Source: Acidobacteriota bacterium (GTDB lineage: Bacteria > Acidobacteriota > Terriglobia > Acidoferrales > UBA7541). Taken from it: a stretch of 5,652 nt of DNA. Below, in pieces: positions 1 through 4,815 of this stretch; positions within the stretch are counted from its first letter, which is position 1, and each line of letters starts with the position of its first letter. Made by a program: the position numbers and the translations under genes. The stretch is from assembly GCA_019239815.1 (NCBI GenBank), contig JAFAZL010000603.1:1-5652 (forward strand), given 5' to 3'. Under the pieces are notes generated by a model. The model worked only from the letters and a program-made list of their open reading frames with translations, did not search any database and had not been told where the DNA came from.

Positions 1-643
1 TCAAGGGCCCATCCAGAAATTGCGCTTCGCAAACGTCCCCAATCCGCCCATCGATCAGGACGCTCGTATCCAATAACTTCGGAACGATTGAGGAAACCGA
101 GTCGGCCTCTTGCGCCTCCGCGTCCCTTGTGCCCGACACCGCAGGACTCAGTTCTTCCTTCTCACCGCGCTTCACCTCGCGTTCGACAGCTTTTTGCGAA
201 CCTAACACTGCCCCAAGGTAAGCGAACGCAACCAACACGCCACTTTCAAAAAACGATTTCGTTTGCTCCGGTTCGGCGATCCTCGACACCACCGCCGTCA
301 CCAACACCGCCGCGAAAATTCCCAGCACCGCTCCAAGCGCCCCTCCCAGCAGTCCGCTCGGTGTCGCTCGGCGTAACCGCATCTCGGTCGCCAGGATGAT
401 TGTCGCCAGCAGCACTCCTGTGCCGACCGCCTCGATTCCGTGCAGCCCGAACGGCTTCAGCGACCAGCACAACGCCACGACGACCAGTGCTAGTCCACCG
501 CGCAACAGCCACGGTTCGCCGTCCGGCGCCCCTCTTACCGGCTCCGGAACTTCCGCCTCATGGTGATTTTGGGAGATGTTGATCCCTGCGGAAAATTCTT
601 CTGCAACTGCCCGGCGTTCGGCGCCGGTATACGCTCGGCTCAT
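1..643 (-). CDS. yacL: Membrane-anchored PIN/TRAM-domain protein, YacL family (N-terminal 214 residues; C-terminus off the left edge)
   Basis: I read this frame directly; it stays open to the window edge. The ATG at 641-643 is the first possible start, because an in-frame TGA lies 6 nt upstream at 650-652. A GAGGT Shine-Dalgarno lies at 647-651, only 3 nt from the ATG. After about 45 polar residues come four hydrophobic stretches (about 46-62, 66-86, 97-120 and 132-150), then a charged linker (about 154-185). Next comes LLDTSVLIDGRIGD (190-203), the start of a PIN nuclease fold; Asp192 and Asp198 are the likely first metal-binding acidic residues. The arrangement of N-terminal membrane helices, PIN domain and (off-window) TRAM domain is that of Bacillus YacL, so the nuclease domain should be cytoplasmic. 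The remaining acidic residues and the TRAM domain cannot be seen. The substrate is not established; RNA or DNA cleavage is inferred from the fold. It has its own promoter and follows the alr terminator, so it is probably not co-transcribed with alr. Confidence 0.88.
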   Translation of the reverse strand, partial: MSRAYTGAERRAVAEEFSAGINISQNHHEAEVPEPVRGAPDGEPWLLRGGLALVVVALCWSLKPFGLHGIEAVGTGVLLATIILATEMRLRRATPSGLLGGALGAVLGIFAAVLVTAVVSRIAEPEQTKSFFESGVLVAFAYLGAVLGSQKAVEREVKRGEKEELSPAVSGTRDAEAQEADSVSSIVPKLLDTSVLIDGRIGDVCEAQFLDGPL

Positions 644-690
644 GCGACCTCACAGGACTTGCATAATCGCTGCAAAATCGACGACAGCCT

Positions 691-723
691 CCCGCAGAGC
701 GTGGGACCAACGAACCTTGCGGG
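691..723 (-). promoter_or_regulatory. Hairpin in the leader of the YacL-like gene
   Basis: A perfect 6-bp inverted repeat, CCCGCA (691-696) and TGCGGG (718-723), encloses a 21-nt loop that can form a smaller CGT/ACG stem. It lies within the roughly 100-nt leader predicted between the promoter at 751-779 and the ATG at 643. No T-run follows, so it is not a terminator. It may affect RNA stability or translation, or may be incidental. Confidence 0.3.
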
Positions 724-750
724 GGTAGAAGCTAGTTACGTTCTGGATCT

Positions 751-779
751 GATATACCCCATCGGAGCAACGTCGTCAA
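751..779 (-). promoter_or_regulatory. Sigma-70-type promoter for the YacL-like gene
   Basis: On the minus strand, TTGACG (774-779) and TATATC (751-756) are separated by exactly 17 nt. Each hexamer matches the consensus at five of six positions. The predicted start is near position 744, giving a leader of about 100 nt. It lies between the alr terminator (922-956) and the gene start, so it fits as an independent promoter. Confidence 0.78.
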
Positions 780-789
780 GCGAACAACT

Positions 790-814
790 AATTTCCCAAA
801 GATCTGTGGAAATT
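790..814. promoter_or_regulatory. Inverted repeat upstream of the yacL-like promoter, possible transcription-factor site
   Basis: AATTTCC (790-796) and GGAAATT (808-814) form a perfect 7-bp inverted repeat with an 11-bp spacer. The arm centres are 18 bp apart. The dyad centre lies about 58 bp upstream of the predicted transcription start near 744, a position typical of class I activator sites. An AGATCT palindrome sits in the spacer. The protein that might bind is unknown. Confidence 0.35.
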
Positions 815-921
815 CCGCGACGTAGATCACTCTCATCGGTGACGGCGCCAACCTGAGCCGCGGTCGCATCCCAGGCCGCCAGCCTCCCGGCTCACGAACC
901 GCTCCCTTACGGCACACCCAA

Positions 922-956
922 GAAACAAAAACCGGCGACGCAATCCGCGCCGCCGG
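922..956 (-). terminator. Intrinsic terminator downstream of alr
   Basis: On the minus strand, CCGGCG (951-956) pairs with CGCCGG (932-937). After a single mismatch, a further GCG/CGC stem (947-949 with 939-941) closes a 5-nt loop. The minus-strand RNA then continues with TTTTTGTTT (931-923), a classic U-tract. It starts about 60 nt after the alr stop codon and separates alr from the yacL-like promoter. Confidence 0.9.
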
Positions 957-979
957 CTGAACTCTTCATCGCACATTCG

Positions 980-1011
980 TTACTTCGTTGCGTCGTTGCT
1001 TCTTTACTTCG
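980..1011. repeat. Four copies of a degenerate 8-bp tandem repeat
   Basis: The plus strand reads TTACTTCG, TTGCGTCG, TTGCTTCT, TTACTTCG in direct succession; the first and last units are identical. The block lies between the alr stop and its terminator, so it should be transcribed in the alr 3' untranslated region, where it reads as purine-rich CGAAGTAA-like units. The flank at 972-979 (CACATTCG) may be a further decayed unit. No function is evident. Confidence 0.6.
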
Positions 1012-1017
1012 CCTTTC

Positions 1018-2343
1018 CTATTCCCTATAGACCCGCGGCACCCGCGCGCTAACCGCACAAAGCAGATCCGAGGTCACCGTCCCGATCCCTCGCGCCACCA
1101 AATTCGCCGCCAACAAGTTTTCGCCATCCGAGCCGTAAATCGTCACTACATCTCCGACTTCGGCTCCGCTCACATCCGTAACATCGACCATCGTCACGTC
1201 CATCGACACGATTCCGACGATCGGCGCCAGTTTCCCCCGCACCAGCACGTTTCCACGCGTCCCCAGCGAACGATGCACGCCGTCGCCGTATCCTGCGGCC
1301 AATACTGCGATCGTAGACGGCCGCGTCGCCACGAACTTCATTCCGTATCCCACGCCCGCGCCTGCCGGAATTTGACGCAAGCTGATAATTCGCGTCCGCA
1401 AACTCATTACCGGTCTCAACGGCAGCTTCTTCTCTGCTTCCTCGCGCATTTCCTGGGGATCGTAGCCTGGGTGATACCCATACAAAATCACGCCCGGCCG
1501 AACCATGTCGCCCCACGTCTCGGGACGGCTCGCGATCGCCGCGCTGTTCGCCAGGTGCACGATTCCCGGATCGACGCCGAGAGCGCGCAGCCGCTCCAGC
1601 GCCACAAAGAAATGTTCCTCTTGCTCGCGTGTCTGCGCTCCCACCGGCGAGGATGCAAACGCCTCCGACGACGCAAAATGCGTCATTACACCGCCCAGCC
1701 GCAGGCTTTGGCACTTCGCCAGTTGCGCCGCAAATTCATCGACTTCGTTCGATGCGATTCCCAGCCGATTCATCCCCGAATCAATCTTCAAGTGGAAAGA
1801 AAGCGGATCGCGCTTGTCGTCCTTCGCCGCCGTTCGATTGAGTTGCGCGAGCTGTTCGATTCGGTGCACCACCGGCGTCAGGTCATACTTCAGAAGATTT
1901 TTTTCCTCGCCGGGCCAGAAACTCGTCAGCACGAGAATCGGCTTCTTCACCCCAGCTTTGCGAACCTCGATCCCTTCTGCCGCCGACGTCACGCCGAACC
2001 AGTCCGATCCCGCCTTTTCCAGAATCTTGGCAGCCTCCGGCCCACCGTGCCCGTAGCCGTTCCCTTTCACGATCGAAAGCACCAGCCGCGGCGTCGCACG
2101 GTGTTCGTTCTCGGGGTTCACAAATTTCCGTATCGCCTCAAGGTTATAGGTCAGCGCCGACGTTGACACTTCCGCCCAGACCGGCCGCCCCACTTTGCCT
2201 ACCACTTTCGCCACGTCCGCTCCCACGCCCGCTAAAGCGTACCTTACGTTGAGTCCGCTCCGCCCGCCGGAGCCCGCAGATCCGTTCGAACCGCCGGCCT
2301 TCACCGTCCGCGTCTTTTTCGTCACCGTCAATGTCTGTGTCAT
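1018..2343 (-). CDS. alr: Alanine racemase (PLP-dependent)
   Basis: This enzyme interconverts L- and D-alanine in the cytoplasm, supplying D-alanine for peptidoglycan. With the chosen ATG start it has 441 residues. The fold-type III barrel begins at RPVWAEVS (53-60). Lys93 in IVKGNGYGHG is the Schiff-base lysine, Arg193 lies in the conserved KIDSGMNRLG, and Arg282 in MVRPGVILYG should contact the pyridine nitrogen. Tyr333 in GVGYGMKF is the second catalytic base. Met381-Asp382 in SMDVTMVDVT belong to the active-site entrance of the C-terminal beta domain, and the protein ends in RVPRVYRE. The ATG at 2341-2343 was chosen because GGGGA lies 7 nt before it; an in-frame GTG at 2398-2400 would add 19 residues but has poorer spacing. 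About 50 residues precede the catalytic domain, including a Gly/Ser-rich stretch (17-30) that most Alr proteins lack. No convincing promoter was found upstream. A terminator follows at 922-956. Proximity to dnaB recalls the dnaB-alr pair known from other bacteria. Confidence 0.96.
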   Translation of the reverse strand: MTQTLTVTKKTRTVKAGGSNGSAGSGGRSGLNVRYALAGVGADVAKVVGKVGRPVWAEVSTSALTYNLEAIRKFVNPENEHRATPRLVLSIVKGNGYGHGGPEAAKILEKAGSDWFGVTSAAEGIEVRKAGVKKPILVLTSFWPGEEKNLLKYDLTPVVHRIEQLAQLNRTAAKDDKRDPLSFHLKIDSGMNRLGIASNEVDEFAAQLAKCQSLRLGGVMTHFASSEAFASSPVGAQTREQEEHFFVALERLRALGVDPGIVHLANSAAIASRPETWGDMVRPGVILYGYHPGYDPQEMREEAEKKLPLRPVMSLRTRIISLRQIPAGAGVGYGMKFVATRPSTIAVLAAGYGDGVHRSLGTRGNVLVRGKLAPIVGIVSMDVTMVDVTDVSGAEVGDVVTIYGSDGENLLAANLVARGIGTVTSDLLCAVSARVPRVYRE

Positions 2344-2810
2344 CGTCGTTCCCCGAAGAGACCCAGTGTACGTCCTCCGCGACGTGCGTTCCCGCTTCAC
2401 CGCCCCGCAAGCCGCGTGAAAGACAACATCTGCTGCAATAACTCTCTTCGCAGACCAGATTTTGCAATCCCCAGTCCACGGCTAACCCCAATGCCCTCAA
2501 TAGCAACCGCTCACGTTTTCACCCCGACTCGTGTCCCTCCGCCCACACCCTGTCTCCCGCCTCCCAAATGGTGCGGCTCATCACCTTCGCTCGTCACCAC
2601 CAACCTACGGGCGCAGCACTGCTCCGCCCCATGTCCGTGACGCCGATCGCATAGGATTTCGGTCGCGGGTGCAACACTTCACTCTGAGGCTTCTACTGGG
2701 TGGCTCGAAGTTCCAGGAGGTGCGGGTTTAGATGAATCCCACTTACGTCAAACGGACGTCCTTTATGCGCGTTCAGCCGTGTGAAAAATCATTTTTCGCA
2801 ATGTTTACTC
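2344..2810. other. Intergenic stretch upstream of alr, no convincing large gene
   Basis: These 467 bp separate the alr start from the promoter of the J-domain gene. The open frames here are short, rich in Arg, Ser, Pro and His, and match no family I recognise. No tRNA or CRISPR-like structure was seen. It must contain the alr promoter, but no minus-strand hexamer pair with good spacing stood out; TTGCAA at 2462-2467 has no matching -10. Notable items are the small ORF at 2732-2818, a small dyad ACGTC-N5-GACGT (2745-2759), and the palindrome at 2783-2797. Confidence 0.5.
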
Positions 2811-2818
2811 TTGACTAA
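2732..2818 (+). CDS. Possible 28-residue small protein (hypothetical)
   Basis: An ATG at 2732 opens 28 codons ending in TAA (2816-2818). The peptide begins MNPTYVKRTSF and ends FFAMFTLD, with one cysteine. AGGAGGTG (2715-2722), a perfect match to the 16S anti-Shine-Dalgarno, lies 9 nt before the ATG and is better than the site of any confirmed gene in this window. The ATG directly abuts a TAG at 2729-2731 that ends a 66-codon frame beginning at a GTG at 2531, so translational coupling is conceivable. Against it: the ORF is very short, resembles no known family, and its 3' end overlaps the promoter at 2811-2839. No promoter for it was identified. Confidence 0.22.
   Translation: MNPTYVKRTSFMRVQPCEKSFFAMFTLD
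2783..2797. promoter_or_regulatory. AT-rich perfect palindrome, possible UP element or operator
   Basis: GAAAAAT-C-ATTTTTC is a perfect 7-bp inverted repeat around a single base. It ends 13 nt before the -35 hexamer at 2811 and is centred about 56 bp upstream of the predicted transcription start. The A-tract followed by T-tract resembles an UP element that contacts the RNA polymerase alpha subunit; the strict symmetry would equally suit a dimeric regulator. Confidence 0.45.
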
Positions 2819-2839
2819 ATACGACCTCCGTGCTATCGT
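2811..2839 (+). promoter_or_regulatory. Strong sigma-70-type promoter upstream of the J-domain gene
   Basis: TTGACT (2811-2816) and TATCGT (2834-2839) are separated by exactly 17 nt. TGC directly precedes the -10, giving an extended -10 (TGn) element. With the AT-rich palindrome upstream it has all the parts of a strong promoter. The predicted start is near 2846, about 320 nt before the J-domain gene. Confidence 0.75.
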
Positions 2840-2845
2840 CTCTAA

Positions 2846-3166
2846 TGTACTTCTCAAGCCCTGGAACCACGCGGTCCCGCAAACCCAGCAACATCAATCG
2901 CTTGCACACACTTGTTTTCTGTGAATTCTCTAACTCATTCAAAATAAGAAGGATGCGCACTCTTTGGAAAACACCGGGGGTGTACTCCTGTTGTTCCCGT
3001 TTTGAAACTCCGGCCGCAATTTTAGCGCCCTCTTCGCATCAGGTGATCTTGGTATTACCTCCTTTGCGTCCCCCTGCCGCAACTCGTCGGCTCCGTATAC
3101 AATTAGACCTGCGAGAGTTCCCCGGCTCTCGCGGCACAGGGACCAGCAGCTCGGTTGCACAGATAC
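2846..3166 (+). other. Long leader of the J-domain gene, content unexplained
   Basis: This is the predicted untranslated leader of about 320 nt between the promoter and the ATG at 3167. I see small dyads: a GGAACC/GGTCC hairpin near its 5' end (about 2862-2876), ACACC-GGG-GGTGT (2971-2983), and a strong 3' hairpin (3109-3134). No riboswitch class or known RNA family is recognised. A frame from an ATG at 2845 runs for 125 codons into the J-domain gene but looks non-coding. The stretch could hold a small RNA, a regulatory leader, or nothing specific. Confidence 0.4.
3096..3134 (+). promoter_or_regulatory. Possible second -10 element and 5' hairpin close to the J-domain gene
   Basis: TATACAAT (3096-3103) resembles a -10 box, but no good -35 lies at the right distance (TGCCGC at 3075-3080). 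A transcript from it would begin near 3110, at the base of a strong hairpin: GCGAGAG (3111-3117) pairs with CTCTCGC (3126-3132) around an 8-nt loop, and the C3109-G3134 and T3110-G3133 pairs extend it. No T-run follows, so the hairpin is not a terminator. A 5'-end hairpin could stabilise the mRNA. Confidence 0.3.
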
Positions 3167-4765
3167 ATGGGCAAGAACTATTACGAAATTCTCGGCGTCC
3201 CCGAGAACGCGTCCGACGCTGAAATCGAAGCCGCGTTCAAGGTAAAGGCACGCGAAGTCCACCCGGACACGGTTCCGGCCGACAATGCGTATCTCCGGAA
3301 AGTTGCGTCCGAAGCGTTCAAGGATTTGTCCGAAGCCAAAGCCGCTCTGCTCGATCCCACCACGCGGCAAAAATTCGACGCATCTCTGGCCGTCGAACGC
3401 GAGCGCAATCGCGAATCCAGCACCTCCAGCACCTCAACTTCTTCGTCGACTTCAGAGAGCTCAGATAATTCGTCGCCGAACCGCACCCGGACTGGATCGC
3501 GCACAGGTTCGTCGCGGAGAACGCAATCCATTCCGTCGCGGGCTCGTACTGGCTCGTCTCCATTCCCAGAGATCCGAAACCTGAACAGCTTTCTGTTCAT
3601 GGTCCTCGGCATGGCCACGATTTTTTTCCTCGCGGTGTTGGTCGCCAGCGGTCGCATGCCGCCGCTGTGGCTCGCCATCGTGACCGCCGCCATTGGGATC
3701 CTGCTTTTCGTGAACGGGATGCGTCCAGTCCGTCCCTTCACCAGCGGGCGGCCGACGCTGATTGGCAGTGCGGTCGTCGTGACGTGCATTCTGCTGGCGC
3801 TGTGGCTCGTCTCGCCTTCGTACTTCGAGATGGCTACTACCTCGCGCATCGCGAACGCCGTCGCGACTCGCGCGCGTCGCGTCACCCAGTCGCCCTCGTC
3901 GCCAAAGGTTCTTGCGGATGGTTCCGCCAACGAAGTCGTGGATGAGAGCACGCCGGAAGCTCAGTTGCCGACTCGCATCTGGTCCAATTTGAAAGATGGC
4001 CAGAACTATCGTTCGCGTGTCGATGGCACGACGCTCTATCTCGATGCCATTGCCAGCGGCGGAAAAATCAGCGGACAGTTCGCGGGATGCGAATTTCATC
4101 GCACCGGTACGGGGCCGTCCGACTGGGTGGGGATGTGTACCGAGCTCGGCGGAAATGGCGAAGCATTGCGCAAGCTCCCGGCCACACTGAATCGCTTCTC
4201 CGAAGACCGCATCGAAGGCAGCACCGCCGACATTCCAGTATTTGTAATGACGCCCATCGACACTGTGCAAATGGCGACCAACGCAGTGCCGAACACAAAC
4301 GCAACAAGCACGGTACCGGGTACATCTCCGATCGCAGGAGCCGATCCGAGCACACTAGCAATCCCCGGAAAATCATCAGGGGGATCGACCACTCCGGGAT
4401 CGAATGGCTCCGGCGCGGATCCGGCGAACACGACCACGCCGGCAACGTCGGGGGAAATTCAGCCAACGCCGCAGGACACAACCGAACCCGACTTGTCCGC
4501 CTTGAAAAAATCCGACCAGGAAGCGGTCCAACTGACCTGCGCGTCGGAACGTTTGTCGCAAGGCGTAACGAAATACAACGAATGTTTGCGCAAGCAACTC
4601 GACGCGTTGAAAGCGATGCCGAATCCTCCGAGCCTCGCCGGCCTGAGCGCGGCGGAACGCGAAGACGTTGTCCTCACCTGCTCGAACGAAAAGCTGATCC
4701 ACGGTCCCGGCGCCTACAACGCCTGCCTCGTCCAGCAGCTCAAAAAGAAAAGGAAATTGAAGTAG
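3167..4765 (+). CDS. J-domain (DnaJ-like) membrane protein with an exported tandem Cys-repeat region
   Basis: The protein has 532 residues. A J domain fills residues 4-74: NYYEILGV opens helix I, the HPD motif that stimulates DnaK ATPase is at 32-34, and RQKFDASL closes it. A Ser/Thr/Arg-rich linker follows (83-130). Three membrane helices lie at about 141-160, 165-183 and 197-217, with basic residues before the first and between the second and third. This predicts a cytoplasmic J domain and an exported C-terminus. The exported part has a probable beta-rich domain (about 265-360, Cys308 and Cys324), a Thr/Gly/Pro/Asn-rich linker (about 370-440) and two copies of a 36-residue repeat (446-481, 493-528), each with Cys-x14-Cys. 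It has no zinc-finger or C-terminal substrate domains of true DnaJ. The ATG at 3167 sits just before the J domain; a TTG at 3155 would add four residues. Neither start has a good Shine-Dalgarno. The role is inferred: recruiting DnaK to the membrane. The exported domains match no family I can name. Confidence 0.9.
   Translation: MGKNYYEILGVPENASDAEIEAAFKVKAREVHPDTVPADNAYLRKVASEAFKDLSEAKAALLDPTTRQKFDASLAVERERNRESSTSSTSTSSSTSESSDNSSPNRTRTGSRTGSSRRTQSIPSRARTGSSPFPEIRNLNSFLFMVLGMATIFFLAVLVASGRMPPLWLAIVTAAIGILLFVNGMRPVRPFTSGRPTLIGSAVVVTCILLALWLVSPSYFEMATTSRIANAVATRARRVTQSPSSPKVLADGSANEVVDESTPEAQLPTRIWSNLKDGQNYRSRVDGTTLYLDAIASGGKISGQFAGCEFHRTGTGPSDWVGMCTELGGNGEALRKLPATLNRFSEDRIEGSTADIPVFVMTPIDTVQMATNAVPNTNATSTVPGTSPIAGADPSTLAIPGKSSGGSTTPGSNGSGADPANTTTPATSGEIQPTPQDTTEPDLSALKKSDQEAVQLTCASERLSQGVTKYNECLRKQLDALKAMPNPPSLAGLSAAEREDVVLTCSNEKLIHGPGAYNACLVQQLKKKRKLK
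4502..4750 (+). repeat. Coding tandem duplication: two 36-residue Cys-repeats in the J-domain protein
   Basis: Unit 1 covers 4502-4609 (residues 446-481) and unit 2 covers 4643-4750 (493-528), with 11 intervening residues. By hand alignment without gaps, 15 of 36 residues are identical. The shared pattern is LTC-x2-E-x-L-x2-G-x3-YN-x-CL-x2-QL. Cysteines lie at 458/473 and 505/520. The conserved Cys, Tyr-Asn and Leu residues suggest a small helical hairpin closed by a disulfide. Confidence 0.8.
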
Positions 4766-4791
4766 TTCTCTCGTCGCCGTCGAGACGGAAC
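4765..4791. terminator. Hairpin between the convergent J-domain and dnaB genes, possible weak bidirectional terminator
   Basis: GTTC-TCTCG (4765-4773) pairs with CGAGA and GAAC (4781-4785 and 4788-4791), with a 2-nt bulge (4786-4787) and a 7-nt loop. Its first base is the last base of the J-domain stop codon. No T-run follows on the plus strand. On the minus strand a pyrimidine-rich tract (about 4738-4757) follows some 8 nt further on, which would better suit termination of dnaB. It is the only dyad seen in this 50-bp gap. Confidence 0.4.
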
Positions 4792-4815
4792 GAAACTGAT
4801 AAATCTTGAACGATT

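Noticed and set aside
246..512. 88-codon minus-strand frame
   Set aside because: It is a shadow of the YacL-like gene, whose frame gives four membrane helices and a PIN motif.
560..856. 98-codon plus-strand frame
   Set aside because: It overlaps the start, leader and promoter of the YacL-like gene on the other strand and has no recognisable domain.
988..2166. 392-codon plus-strand frame
   Set aside because: It is antisense to alr, rich in Arg, His and Gln, and explained by the codon bias of the real gene; no family resemblance.
2398..2400. GTG start for alr, 19 residues longer
   Set aside because: The ATG at 2341-2343 has a better-placed GGGGA; the extra residues show no conservation that I can recognise.
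2344..3166. tRNA, CRISPR array or insertion sequence in the largest non-coding stretch
   Set aside because: No cloverleaf or T-arm motif, no regularly spaced repeats, and no terminal inverted repeats with a transposase frame were seen.
3181..3951. 256-codon minus-strand frame
   Set aside because: It is antisense to the J-domain coding region, where the sense frame has clear domains; composition is typical of a shadow frame.
3461..4270. 269-codon minus-strand frame
   Set aside because: It overlaps the J-domain gene and the other antisense frame; no motif or ribosome-binding site supports it.
4087..4809. 240-codon plus-strand frame overlapping the end of the J-domain gene
   Set aside because: The product is Arg-rich and low in hydrophobic residues, while the overlapping frame carries the conserved Cys repeats.
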